From Muribaculaceae bacterium (GTDB lineage Bacteria; Bacteroidota; Bacteroidia; Bacteroidales; Muribaculaceae), in assembly GCA_017436845.1 (NCBI GenBank), contig JAFSCJ010000015.1, positions 190,771 through 228,665 on the forward strand: a DNA stretch of 37,895 bases, given 5' to 3'. This document shows, piece after piece, positions 26,211-35,541 of the stretch. The translations under genes were made by a program, and so were the position numbers. The first letter of the stretch is position 1. Every line of letters begins with the position of its first letter. Under the pieces are notes generated by a model. The model worked only from the letters and a program-made list of their open reading frames with translations. It ran no database searches and was not told the origin of the DNA.

Positions 26211-27233
26211 ATGAGAATTGCGATATTGACACAACCATTAGGACATAATTATGGAGGAATTCTCCAAAATTATGCATTACAAAATATCTTACAAATTTTG
26301 GGTCATACTCCTACTACACTTAAGCAGAAGGATCTCCATCAAATTTCTTTTTTCAAATTACTTATAGAGCTACCAAAAAGACTCTTTACCAAATATATAC
26401 TAAAAAAAAGAAAATATATATTTAGTGAGTATGTTTACAATCCTAATCCCATAGATTTAACACAGTTTGATGTTTATATTGTAGGTAGCGACCAAGTGTG
26501 GCGACCAAAATATAACATTGGAATGTTAGATAAAATGTTTTTATCCTTTCTCTCCAAAAGGACAAATATTAAACGTATATCATATGCGGCATCATTTGGG
26601 ACAAAAGAATGGGAATATACAGTCGAGCAAACAGCAAAATGTAGCAAATTCCTTTCTCGTTTTGATGCCGTATCGGTAAGAGAAACTGACGGAGTTGAAC
26701 TATGCAAAGAATACCTTAAAAGAGAAGATGCAGTATGTGTTCTTGATCCAACATTATTACTTGAGAGAGAAGAATATGAGGAACTATGCAGAGAAATTCC
26801 CAAAATTGAAGAAGACATTTTATGTGCATATATTCTCGATTTAAACGATGATATAGAGTCCAAACTAAAAACGATAGCAATACAAAAAGGGCTAAAGCTA
26901 AAAATCGTTAGTGCCGATAATAAATGTACATTAACCGTACCTGAATGGCTTGCTATGTTTCGAGATGCAAAAATGATTATTACCGACTCATTTCATGGCA
27001 CAGTTTTTTCTATCATTTTCAATAAAGAATTTTACAGTATTACAAATATAGACCGAGGAGGAAGTCGCTTCACATCTCTCTTATCTCAATTTGATTTAAT
27101 GTCTCGTCTCCACGCATCAATTAATGAAATTTCATTAGTTAAAGATACTATTATTAATTGGGATTCAGTAGTTCAAAAACTACAGCAACGACGAAAACAT
27201 AGTATTAAATTCTTAACGTCAGCACTCACATAG
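26211..27233 (+). CDS. Polysaccharide pyruvyl transferase family protein (first copy)
   Basis: The 340-residue protein has the pattern of the PS_pyruv_trans family (CsaB/WcaK-like): an N-terminal 'HNYGGILQNYALQNIL', 'VGSDQVWRPK' (residues 91-100), 'RISYAASFG', 'SVRETDGV', 'VLDPTLLL' and 'DSFHGTVFSIIF' with H262. These enzymes are thought to transfer pyruvate from PEP to form a ketal on a sugar, adding negative charge. It is followed by a 60-bp gap with no promoter consensus. A second, divergent copy lies at 29038. Whether it really transfers pyruvate in this organism is unproven. Confidence 0.88.
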   Translation: MRIAILTQPLGHNYGGILQNYALQNILQILGHTPTTLKQKDLHQISFFKLLIELPKRLFTKYILKKRKYIFSEYVYNPNPIDLTQFDVYIVGSDQVWRPKYNIGMLDKMFLSFLSKRTNIKRISYAASFGTKEWEYTVEQTAKCSKFLSRFDAVSVRETDGVELCKEYLKREDAVCVLDPTLLLEREEYEELCREIPKIEEDILCAYILDLNDDIESKLKTIAIQKGLKLKIVSADNKCTLTVPEWLAMFRDAKMIITDSFHGTVFSIIFNKEFYSITNIDRGGSRFTSLLSQFDLMSRLHASINEISLVKDTIINWDSVVQKLQQRRKHSIKFLTSALT

Positions 27234-27293
27234 TATAATAAAAGGTTCAATCACATAACATATTAACAACACAGAAAAGTAGCATACAATATT

Positions 27294-27884
27294 ATGGCTA
27301 AAATAAAAAATTTATTAAGACATTTTTTATGGAAGATTTTAGGTGTTGATTACAACCATATACTAAAATCAATTGATTCTATATATTTAAAAGAAGATAA
27401 ATATACTTCTATAGGATATAAAAGTTATGATAATAATGCTATAGTATATAGGTGGAGTGATAATCCAATTATTATTAGAAAATATTGTCAAATATCATAT
27501 GGAGTAAAATTTATTGTTGATGATGGCAAACATTCCTATAACAAAATATCATCATATCCATTTAAAAAAAATCAAATCACACAATCAGGAATTACTATTG
27601 GGAATGACGTATGGATTGGAATTGGGGCAACCATATTGTATGGAGTAAATATAGGAGATGGAGCAACTATTGCAGCTGGAGCTGTTGTTACTAAAGATGT
27701 ACCGCCATATAGTATTGTTGGCGGTGTTCCAGCAACAATCATTAAAAAAAAATGCACCGAGCAAGAAGTTCTGCAAATGCAAAAAATTGCATGGTGGAAC
27801 TGGGACTACAATATAATAGTTAAACGATTATCGGATTTTCGGCTCACTATTCCTGAATTTATATCTAAATATAAACATATATGA
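27294..27884 (+). CDS. CatB/XAT-like hexapeptide O-acyltransferase
   Basis: The 196-residue protein has a left-handed beta-helix from repeated hexapeptides ('[20 protein letters not shown]', '[16 protein letters not shown]') and the xenobiotic acyltransferase signature near '[12 protein letters not shown]' with a candidate catalytic H80, plus the conserved C-terminal '[10 protein letters not shown]'. In a polysaccharide operon it likely O-acetylates a sugar. It overlaps the next gene by 4 bp (ATGA). A nine-A run lies near its 3' end (27744-27752). AT content is noticeably higher from here onward than in the first genes of the operon. Confidence 0.88.
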   Translation: MAKIKNLLRHFLWKILGVDYNHILKSIDSIYLKEDKYTSIGYKSYDNNAIVYRWSDNPIIIRKYCQISYGVKFIVDDGKHSYNKISSYPFKKNQITQSGITIGNDVWIGIGATILYGVNIGDGATIAAGAVVTKDVPPYSIVGGVPATIIKKKCTEQEVLQMQKIAWWNWDYNIIVKRLSDFRLTIPEFISKYKHI

Positions 27885-29035
27885 AAAAAAAAATCTTATT
27901 TACTATTGATTCATTAGGTATTGGAGGTGCTGAAAAAAGTTTAATTTCTTTATTGCCACTTCTTAATTCAAATAAATATATAATAGACCTTATGATTATA
28001 TCTCGAGGAGGGACATTTGAACAATATATTCCACAAAATGTAAACATTATTGATTATAAACCTCATAATAATAAATTTATACAAGTTACAATATTTAAAT
28101 TATTGAAATTATGGTTTTCTTTTATACTGAGATTTAATAAACTCATTAAAAAAAAGCGACATGGTGCAGAGTTATATTGGTCAATAATGCACTATGCAAT
28201 TAGACCGATAGTTATTAAATATGATATTGCTATTGCATATCAACAAGGATTCCCAACATATTATGTTGCGTCAAAAGTTAATGCATCAAAAAAAATAGCA
28301 TGGATTAATGCTGATATTACAAATGTTGGCTATAGAGAAAAATTCAATCAAATATTTTATAATAAATTTGATTATATAGTTCCTGTATCAAAACGCCTTA
28401 AAGATATCATAACCGCTAAATACAATTTTGCGCATAAAACAATTGTAATATTAGATATTATCAATCCGGAATTAATAAATATAATGGCGGAGCAACCAAT
28501 AAAAACATACAATGAAAGTATCATATTAACAACAGTTGCTCGACTAGTACCACAAAAAGGGCATTATTTAGCCGTAGAAGTAGCAAGAATACTTAACGAA
28601 AGTGGATTAAAATTCCTATGGTATTTTGTTGGAGATGGGCCTTGCCGAAATAAAATACAATCATTAATAAAAAAATACAATCTTGAAGCACAAATAAAAT
28701 TACTTGGGCTTCAATCAAACCCATATCCATATATAAGGGCGTGCGATATATATGTTCAACCGTCTATATCCGAAGGGTTTGGCATAACAATTGCAGAAGC
28801 AAAAATCCTAAAAAAACCTATAGTCAGTACAAATTTTGACGTAGTACATGACCAGTTAATAAATGAGGTAAACGGATTAATCGTAAATAAAAATGAGAAA
28901 GAAATTGCAAATGCGATTTTAAGATTAATAAACAATCCTATATTAAAAGAAACATTGACTCACAATCTCAAACAAGTAGATAACAAAACTTATATAACTG
29001 AATCAGATAAGGTAATGTCTTTAATTGATGCTTAA
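27881..29035 (+). CDS. GT4 family glycosyltransferase (first of three)
   Basis: The 384-residue protein has the GT-B fold: N-terminal '[19 protein letters not shown]', hinge region, C-terminal '[12 protein letters not shown]', 'WYFVGDGPC', '[20 protein letters not shown]' and the nucleotide-sugar site '[11 protein letters not shown]' (E-x7-E pattern). It starts with a run of ten A residues across codons 1-4 (27884-27893), and overlaps the acyltransferase stop by ATGA, so translation is coupled. Its body resembles the GT4 gene at 30132 (both have a 'K.I.WI..D' segment). Donor unknown. Confidence 0.87.
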   Translation: MKKKILFTIDSLGIGGAEKSLISLLPLLNSNKYIIDLMIISRGGTFEQYIPQNVNIIDYKPHNNKFIQVTIFKLLKLWFSFILRFNKLIKKKRHGAELYWSIMHYAIRPIVIKYDIAIAYQQGFPTYYVASKVNASKKIAWINADITNVGYREKFNQIFYNKFDYIVPVSKRLKDIITAKYNFAHKTIVILDIINPELINIMAEQPIKTYNESIILTTVARLVPQKGHYLAVEVARILNESGLKFLWYFVGDGPCRNKIQSLIKKYNLEAQIKLLGLQSNPYPYIRACDIYVQPSISEGFGITIAEAKILKKPIVSTNFDVVHDQLINEVNGLIVNKNEKEIANAILRLINNPILKETLTHNLKQVDNKTYITESDKVMSLIDA

Positions 29036-29037
29036 TT

Positions 29038-30135
29038 ATGAGAATAAAAACGATAACTTGTCATCACGTTTACAATCATGGTGCATATTTGCAAACCTAC
29101 GCACTAATTGAATATCTTAAATCATTAGGGTATGATGCAGAAATAATAAATTACAGACCATATTATCTACGTGGACATTTTAATTTATGGCATATTGAGC
29201 ACAAATATAAAAAAATAGGCTTAGGTTGGTTATATCTATTAGCAAAACTGCCAAAGCGATTAATCGCATTAAACCGTAAAAAAGTTTTTGATAAGTTTTA
29301 TAATCAATATATTCAAACTACATCAGAAGAATATCTTTCAATTGATGATTTAAAAGCAAATCCACCAGAAGCAGATTGTTACATTGCAGGAAGCGACCAA
29401 ATTTGGAATACAACATTTAAAAATGGTATTGATGCTGGATTTTATTTAGATTTTGGCAAAAAATCTATAAAACGTATTAGCTATGCAGCTAGTTTTGCCA
29501 CAGACACATTAACAATTGGAACAGAAAAATTTGTAAGCGATAACCTAAAACATTTTGACAAAATATCTGTCAGAGAAGCTTCCGGAATAAAGATTTTGGA
29601 TTCATTAGGATATCGAGGAACTGAAGTTCTTGACCCTGTATTTTTATTCCCAAAATATTTTTGGGATAAGTTTTCTAATAATAAGGGGATTAATAATAAA
29701 TATATACTAGTTTACGATTTTGAAAAAAGTCCAGAGATAAGGCAAGTTGCAAAAAGATTAGCAAAAATAACTGGGTTAAAAATATATTCCATTGGCAGTC
29801 ATCACTTGAATTATGTCAATAAGAATTTTATAAATTATGATCCGACTACATTTGTTGGGCTAATAAAAAATGCAAATTATATCATTAGTAACTCTTTTCA
29901 TGGCACTGCGTTTGCTATGATATTTGAAAAAGATTTCTTTGTTATTAAACGTATTGATGGTCTTAATGTTCGAATGAGAGATTTATTGTCTAAATTTGAT
30001 TTATCATCTCGCATTATATCCACAACTGTCAAAGATGATGAACTAGTATTTCCTATTGACTACAGCAAAATATCTCATAAGATTAATGATGAAATATCAA
30101 AATCTCAACAATTTCTATTTAATGCACTAACATGA
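29038..30135 (+). CDS. Polysaccharide pyruvyl transferase family protein (second copy)
   Basis: The 365-residue protein carries the same family pattern as the gene at 26211: 'NHGAYLQTYALIEYLKSLGY', 'AGSDQIWN' (GSDQ from residue 118), 'RISYAASFA', 'SVREASGI', 'VLDPVFLF' and 'SNSFHGTAFAMIF' with H288. The two copies are clearly homologous yet divergent, so they probably act on different sugars. It starts 2 bp after the previous gene and overlaps the next by 4 bp. Two such enzymes in one operon suggest a heavily acidic product. Confidence 0.87.
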   Translation: MRIKTITCHHVYNHGAYLQTYALIEYLKSLGYDAEIINYRPYYLRGHFNLWHIEHKYKKIGLGWLYLLAKLPKRLIALNRKKVFDKFYNQYIQTTSEEYLSIDDLKANPPEADCYIAGSDQIWNTTFKNGIDAGFYLDFGKKSIKRISYAASFATDTLTIGTEKFVSDNLKHFDKISVREASGIKILDSLGYRGTEVLDPVFLFPKYFWDKFSNNKGINNKYILVYDFEKSPEIRQVAKRLAKITGLKIYSIGSHHLNYVNKNFINYDPTTFVGLIKNANYIISNSFHGTAFAMIFEKDFFVIKRIDGLNVRMRDLLSKFDLSSRIISTTVKDDELVFPIDYSKISHKINDEISKSQQFLFNALT

Positions 30136-31334
30136 AACCTCGGATTTTTATCAATATGCATTATATGGAGATAGGTGGGGCAGAGCGAGCTTTGCTTGGG
30201 CTTCTTAATGCTATTGACACCGACAAAGTCGATATTGATTTGTTTATAAACCAGCACACCGGAGAGTTTATGAAACTTATTCCAAAGAAAATCAATCTTT
30301 TACCTGAAATAAAGGCATATAGCGCTATTGAATGTTCAATAAAAGAAGCTCTAAAGAAAAGACAATTTAAAATAGCCTTTGCTCGATTAGTTGCCAAATA
30401 TAAATATAATAAATATATATCAACACTTAATAAAGGTCAAATATTAATAGAAGGTAGTGCAACTCATTATGTAGCTGATGAAGTCATAAAATATCTTCCA
30501 TCATTATATCATCTTGGAGAATATGACTTAGCCATAAGCTTTTTAGATCCTCCACACATTATACAAGATAAAGTTAAAGCCAAAAAGAAAATTGAATGGA
30601 TACATACAGATTTCTCGTATGTGTCCATTAACTATAATGTTGAATTCCCAAGATGGAGCAAAAATGACTATATTGCCTCAATATCTCCTGATATTACAGA
30701 ACAATTTCTTAAATCATTTCCGACTCTTAGAGACAAAATCATTGAAATTGAAAATATTCTATCTCCTTCATTTGTAAGACAACAAGCAAAACTATTTGTG
30801 CCTGTTGAAATGCAAGAAGATTCTTTAAAAATATGCACAATCGGGAGATTTTGTCATGCTAAAAATTTTGAGAATATTCCTTATATAGCACAAATCTTAA
30901 AAAAGAAAGGTCTTATATTTAAATGGTATATAATAGGTTTCGGCAACACAAGTGAAACGATAGAAAATATCAACAAGACAAGTACCAATGATTGTGTTAT
31001 ATTGCTCGGCAAAAAAGAAAATCCTTATCCATATATTGATAATTGTGATATATATGTTCAACCATCTCGCTATGAAGGGAAATCGGTAACTGTGCGTGAA
31101 GCTCAAATACTTTGCAAACCAGTTGTTATTACCAACTACCCCACTGCTAAATCTCAAGTTCAAAATGAGTTCGACGGTATTATCTGTGATATGGATAACA
31201 ACTCTGTTGCTGACGCAATTTTTAATTTAGCAAAAGACGAAAATAAGCAGGCAACAATTTCAGAATATTTATCATCTCATGATTATGGTAATGAGTCTGA
31301 AATAAATAAGATATATAAATTAATTGGTATATAA
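30132..31334 (+). CDS. GT4 family glycosyltransferase (second of three)
   Basis: The 400-residue GT-B protein has 'MEIGGAERALLGLLNAI' at the N-terminus, 'CTIGRFCHAKNFENIP' and '[20 protein letters not shown]' at the C-terminus; the nucleotide-site motif reads EGKSVTVRE rather than EGFG-type, common among Bacteroidales GT4 proteins. It overlaps the previous gene by 4 bp (ATGA). Its 'KIEWIHTDF' parallels 'KIAWINADI' in the gene at 27881, so these are related. There is no transmembrane segment; it is probably membrane-peripheral. Confidence 0.86.
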   Translation: MKPRIFINMHYMEIGGAERALLGLLNAIDTDKVDIDLFINQHTGEFMKLIPKKINLLPEIKAYSAIECSIKEALKKRQFKIAFARLVAKYKYNKYISTLNKGQILIEGSATHYVADEVIKYLPSLYHLGEYDLAISFLDPPHIIQDKVKAKKKIEWIHTDFSYVSINYNVEFPRWSKNDYIASISPDITEQFLKSFPTLRDKIIEIENILSPSFVRQQAKLFVPVEMQEDSLKICTIGRFCHAKNFENIPYIAQILKKKGLIFKWYIIGFGNTSETIENINKTSTNDCVILLGKKENPYPYIDNCDIYVQPSRYEGKSVTVREAQILCKPVVITNYPTAKSQVQNEFDGIICDMDNNSVADAIFNLAKDENKQATISEYLSSHDYGNESEINKIYKLIGI

Positions 31335-31337
31335 TTT

Positions 31338-32312
31338 ATGTTTAATCCAAGACACTTACATATAGCTCTTGCATCTGATAATAATTACATTGAATTTGTA
31401 GCAATTGTAATTGTTTCATTATTTGCAACAAATAAGAAATTTGAGCAAATCACAATTCATTTGCTCGCAAATGATATTTCCGTTGATAATATTAATAAAA
31501 TAAAACAACATATCCCTGAAAATGGAGAGCTAATTATTTATAGTATTAACGATATTAGTAATCGACTAAAGGTCAAAGTGTCTAATACTATTGCAATTAG
31601 TGCATATGCCCGATTGTTTTTATCTTCTTTTATTCCGAAAGATATTGATAAAATTTTATATGTTGATTGTGATGTGGTTTTTAACAATGATATTACTAAA
31701 TTATGGAAAAAAAATATAGCAGCATATAGTATCGGTGGTGTTTTAGATACATTACCTGATTACAAAGCAAAAGAATTAATTGGATTAAAGAATAATGATG
31801 CCTATGTAAATTCAGGCGTACTATTAATCAATCTTGACTATTGGCGTAATAATAACATTGAGCAACAATTTATAGATTTTTTATTGTATCACAATGGGGA
31901 AATACATCATCATGACCAAGGGATAATAAATGCCGTATGTAAAAATAGATTAATACTCAAACCAAAATATAATTTAACATCAACATATTTGTCTCATCCT
32001 TATTGGTTGTTAGAAAAAACGAATACTCCATTCTATACTCAGGATGTTGTAAAAGATGCTATTGTAAAACCTGCTATTATACATTTTACAGAAGGATTTT
32101 ATAATCGGCCTTGGATTAGCAATTCAAAACACCCTATGGCTAATGTATTTCGCAAATATCGAAATATGACTCTTTGGAAAAACAAGCCATACCGACCGGA
32201 TAATAGAAGTATCGCAGTAAAAACACTCAGTTTTTTCTTTTTAAATACGCCTTATCCTTGCTATAATTTTATCTCAAAAATCATTACTATTTTACATAAA
32301 GTAATCAAATGA
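31338..32312 (+). CDS. GT8 family glycosyltransferase
   Basis: The 324-residue protein begins 'HLHIALASDNNYIEF', a GT8-type donor-binding start, and has the metal-binding DxD as 'YVDCDVVFNND' (D110, D112), followed by 'NSGVLLINLDYWR' and 'HHHDQGIINAV'. GT8 enzymes are retaining and often transfer glucose or galactose, sometimes galacturonate or glucuronate. It starts 3 bp after the GT4 gene and overlaps the next by 4 bp. Length is typical. Confidence 0.88.
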   Translation: MFNPRHLHIALASDNNYIEFVAIVIVSLFATNKKFEQITIHLLANDISVDNINKIKQHIPENGELIIYSINDISNRLKVKVSNTIAISAYARLFLSSFIPKDIDKILYVDCDVVFNNDITKLWKKNIAAYSIGGVLDTLPDYKAKELIGLKNNDAYVNSGVLLINLDYWRNNNIEQQFIDFLLYHNGEIHHHDQGIINAVCKNRLILKPKYNLTSTYLSHPYWLLEKTNTPFYTQDVVKDAIVKPAIIHFTEGFYNRPWISNSKHPMANVFRKYRNMTLWKNKPYRPDNRSIAVKTLSFFFLNTPYPCYNFISKIITILHKVIK

Positions 32313-33001
32313 TACCTAAAATCATTCACTATTGTTGGTTTGGTTGCAATGAAAAGCCTAAGAGTGTTATAAAAATGATTAACTCTTGGCGCAAACATTG
32401 CCCAGATTATGAAATTAAAGAGTGGAACGAGTCCAATTTTGATGTTGATATAAATAAATATACTCGCGAAGCCTATTATGAACGAAAGTGGGCTTTTGTG
32501 AGTGACGTTGCGAGATTGTATGCAATATATACAGAAGGTGGTATATATATGGATACCGATGTAGAATTAATAAAATCTCTTGATGATTTATTAACGAATA
32601 ATGCGTTTGCCGGTTTTGAAGGGACAGAATGGATTGGGACAAATATAATTGGAGCGACTGCAAATAATCCTATCATTAAGGATTTTCTAAAGATGTATGA
32701 CAATATATCATTTAAAACTGAAGATAACAAACTAAACCAAACAACCAATGTTGAACGTTTCACTCAAATACTAAAAAATAATTATAATCTGATTATTGAT
32801 GGCAGAGAACAACAGTTGAAATATCTACACGTGTACCCTACCGATTATTTCTGCCCTTATGACTATATAAATGGGAAACTAAATATTACACATAATACAT
32901 TTTCTATTCACTGGTATTCCCAGTCATGGATTAAGAGAGGTGTTCTTAAACGTAAAATATCACAATTATATCATCGTTTAACTGGAATTAGAATGAAATA
33001 A
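32309..33001 (+). CDS. GT32 family glycosyltransferase (DXD-type)
   Basis: The 230-residue protein begins 'MIPKIIHYCWFG' and has 'WAFVSDVARLYAIYTEGGIY' followed by 'MDTDVE' (D82, D84), the DXD core of the GT32/capsular polysaccharide synthesis family. A C-terminal 'HWYSQSW' is also typical. It overlaps the GT8 stop by 4 bp and is followed after 4 bp by the polymerase gene. Substrate unknown; small size is normal. Confidence 0.9.
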   Translation: MIPKIIHYCWFGCNEKPKSVIKMINSWRKHCPDYEIKEWNESNFDVDINKYTREAYYERKWAFVSDVARLYAIYTEGGIYMDTDVELIKSLDDLLTNNAFAGFEGTEWIGTNIIGATANNPIIKDFLKMYDNISFKTEDNKLNQTTNVERFTQILKNNYNLIIDGREQQLKYLHVYPTDYFCPYDYINGKLNITHNTFSIHWYSQSWIKRGVLKRKISQLYHRLTGIRMK

Positions 33002-33005
33002 CTAA

Positions 33006-34091
33006 ATGGATACAGGTTTCTTTTCTACAACGATATGGCTTAATATTACATCAGTATTTGCAATATTGTATGCTATTTACATATGTACCAAAAGCAATAA
33101 TAATTTAATAAGGGGCAGCAAAATCTCGATATTCCCCATATTAATAATTATTATTACAATTATATACATTGGTACTCGACCTATATGGTGTTATGCTGAT
33201 ACTCATCTATACACACTTATGTTTAATCTTGTTCAATCAGGAGTGTGGCCCGAGCTAAAAAATAACGAAACTGAACCTTTATGGACTGCTATTGAATATG
33301 GCTGTATTGAATTTACAACTGCTTCAGGGTGGCTATTTATTATTGCTATTTTATATGTAATAGGGATGAGTATTGCGGCTTATCGATGGTTACCTCGACA
33401 TTTTCTTATTGCCTTAATCTTTTTGTTTACAGCTTTTTCATTTTGGCCTTATGGTACAAATGGCATCCGCAACGGAATGGCAACAAGTATAGCAATGCTT
33501 GGTTTATCATTTTTCTGTCGTACCAAAAAAGAATTAATTACAGGATATCTATTATTAATGTTGGCATCTTTAACCCATAAATCGTGTTTACTAACGGTAG
33601 TCGCTGCGACAGCTGCATTATTTTTAAAAAACACAAAAATTAATATTTCTATTTGGCTAATATGCATTGTATTAGGATTATTATTCCAAGAACAATTCAA
33701 ATCATTTTTTTCATTGGCAATTGATGATAAACGAATGGAATATTATTTAAACATTGATGTAACTAAAGATGTTTTTTCTAATACCGGTTTCCGGTGGGAT
33801 TTTATTTTATATAGTGCTCTACCCATATTAATTGGATGGTTTTCTATATCTAATAAAAAAATAACAGATAAATCATATCTATTTTTATTGCATACATATA
33901 TTTTTTCAAACTCTTTTTGGGTACTAATTAATACAATGTCTTATTCCAATCGATTTGCCTATTTGAGTTGGTTTTTATATCCAATTGTCATTTTATATCC
34001 TTTCTGTAAATTTAAAATTATAAGAAATCAAAGTCTAATATTAGGCATTTTGCTTATTATACTAACCTTATTCACATATATAATGCTATAA
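33006..34091 (+). CDS. EpsG family (Wzy-like) polymerase or membrane protein
   Basis: The 361-residue integral membrane protein has roughly ten hydrophobic segments. Recognisable EpsG-family features are 'ADTHLYTLMFN' early on, 'NGIRNGMATSIAMLG' and 'ASLTHKSCLLTV' (charged Arg and His in the membrane), as in polysaccharide polymerases that join repeat units on the periplasmic side. It is the only polymerase-like gene in the window, so it is a good candidate for Wzy. Its stop and the next start share a base (TAATG). Confidence 0.87.
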   Translation: MDTGFFSTTIWLNITSVFAILYAIYICTKSNNNLIRGSKISIFPILIIIITIIYIGTRPIWCYADTHLYTLMFNLVQSGVWPELKNNETEPLWTAIEYGCIEFTTASGWLFIIAILYVIGMSIAAYRWLPRHFLIALIFLFTAFSFWPYGTNGIRNGMATSIAMLGLSFFCRTKKELITGYLLLMLASLTHKSCLLTVVAATAALFLKNTKINISIWLICIVLGLLFQEQFKSFFSLAIDDKRMEYYLNIDVTKDVFSNTGFRWDFILYSALPILIGWFSISNKKITDKSYLFLLHTYIFSNSFWVLINTMSYSNRFAYLSWFLYPIVILYPFCKFKIIRNQSLILGILLIILTLFTYIML

Positions 34092-34990
34092 TGAAAACTC
34101 TTACGATTTTCACACCTACATATAATAGAGCACATACACTTGTACGCACATACAATAGTCTTTGCTCTCAGACATGCAAAGATTTTGAGTGGCTCATTAT
34201 TGACGATGGTTCAACTGATAATACTGCAGAAATAGTCAATCAATGGATTAAAGAAGCGGATTTCAGGATTAGATACATCTATCAATGTAATCAAGGAATG
34301 CACGGTGCCCATAATACTGCATACAGAAATATCACTTCAGAACTCAACGCATGTATTGATAGCGATGATTATATGCCTACTGACGCAGTAGAATCAATCA
34401 TATCTTTTTGGAATAAAAACAAAAATGATAAATATGCCGGATTTATAGGGTTAGATCAACGAGAAGATGGCTCAATTATAGGAAGTAGATTCCCTTCTAA
34501 TATGCAAGAAACTACACTAATGGGATTTTATGCCAAGGGAGGAACTGGAGATAAGAAACTTGTTTATCGTACCGATGTCATCAAAAAATATCCCGAATAC
34601 CCATTGTTTGAAGGAGAACGATATGTAGGTCTCGCTTATAAATATATGCTAATTGATCAAGATTATACGATGTTAACTTTAAACAAACCACTTGTTATTG
34701 TTGAATATCAAGAAGATGGTTCAAGTAATCTCATGTGGAAACAATATTGGAATAACCCACAAGGCTTTGCTTTTTTTAGAAAGACAGAGATGGTAGTTTC
34801 CCCTACTTTCAAGCGAAAATTCATATCATGTGTTCACTATGTAAGTAGCAGTCTGATTTCAAAAAATAAAAAATTCATCAAGGAGTCTCCGAAAAAACTG
34901 CTAACAATATTTGCTATAATCCCTGGCATAATATTATATAATATCATTAAAAATAAAGTAAAAAATAATCAATTACTATTTACAAAATAA
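34091..34990 (+). CDS. GT2 family glycosyltransferase
   Basis: The 299-residue protein has a GT-A start 'TIFTPTYNRAHTLVRTYNSL', 'IIDDGSTDNT' and the metal-binding D90-S-D92-D93 in 'ACIDSDDYM'. A C-terminal hydrophobic stretch ('LLTIFAIIPGIILYNII', about residues 269-285) may dock it to the membrane. Translation is coupled at both ends by one-base overlaps. Donor unknown. Confidence 0.87.
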   Translation: MKTLTIFTPTYNRAHTLVRTYNSLCSQTCKDFEWLIIDDGSTDNTAEIVNQWIKEADFRIRYIYQCNQGMHGAHNTAYRNITSELNACIDSDDYMPTDAVESIISFWNKNKNDKYAGFIGLDQREDGSIIGSRFPSNMQETTLMGFYAKGGTGDKKLVYRTDVIKKYPEYPLFEGERYVGLAYKYMLIDQDYTMLTLNKPLVIVEYQEDGSSNLMWKQYWNNPQGFAFFRKTEMVVSPTFKRKFISCVHYVSSSLISKNKKFIKESPKKLLTIFAIIPGIILYNIIKNKVKNNQLLFTK

Positions 34991-35541
34991 TGAATTCTCA
35001 AATCAAGAAAGATTTATATCGTTACATAGGTAGCGATTGTAACAATTTATTTAAACAGGTTAGATATATATTATTTACTCCTGGATTTCAATATATATAT
35101 ATATTGAGACATGTTCAGCTATCAAAGAATTTATTTTCTAAACTTTTTTGGTCTATCTGTTTGAAGCTATGTAGTTTTAAGTTTGGAATACAGATTCCTG
35201 CATCAACCAGGATAGCTCCTGGTTTTAGAATTGTTCATTTTGGGACTATTGTAATCAACCCTAAAAGTATAATTGGGAAAAATTTTAATATATCACAAGG
35301 TGCATTAATTGGAAATGCATCTGGAAAACGAACAGGAACACCAACTATTGGGGATAATGTATGTATGAATGCTAACTCAATCATAATAGGCAATGTGAAA
35401 ATAGGTAATAACGTGTTGATTGCTCCAGGAGCATTTATAAATTTTGATGTCCCTGATAATTCTATTGTAATAGGTAATCCGGGGCAAATAATACCACAAA
35501 AAGAAAGTCCAACAAGCAAATACATAGTATATTCAATTTAA
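34990..35541 (+). CDS. Serine-acetyltransferase-like hexapeptide acyltransferase
   Basis: The 183-residue protein has a helical N-terminal part and then a left-handed beta-helix: 'GIQIPASTRIAPGFRIVHFG', 'ISQGALIGNASG', 'TIGDNVCMNANSII', 'IGNNVLIAPGAF'. It looks like the cysE-type O-acetyltransferases used in capsule loci (without the serine-binding role). A 14-nt AT repeat inside an 18-bp palindrome lies at 35089-35106 around codons 34-39. It is coupled to its neighbours by one-base overlaps. Confidence 0.87.
   Translation: MNSQIKKDLYRYIGSDCNNLFKQVRYILFTPGFQYIYILRHVQLSKNLFSKLFWSICLKLCSFKFGIQIPASTRIAPGFRIVHFGTIVINPKSIIGKNFNISQGALIGNASGKRTGTPTIGDNVCMNANSIIIGNVKIGNNVLIAPGAFINFDVPDNSIVIGNPGQIIPQKESPTSKYIVYSI
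35089..35106. repeat. (AT)7 dinucleotide tract in an 18-bp palindrome
   Basis: CAATATATATATATATTG is a perfect palindrome with seven AT units (35091-35104). It codes for QYIYIL in the acyltransferase. A two-base slip would shift the frame near codon 36. Confidence 0.6.

Noticed and set aside
26474..26863. 129-codon open frame opposite the first pyruvyl transferase
   Set aside because: It lies opposite conserved family motifs (GSDQ, RISYAASF) and has no recognisable domain or promoter.
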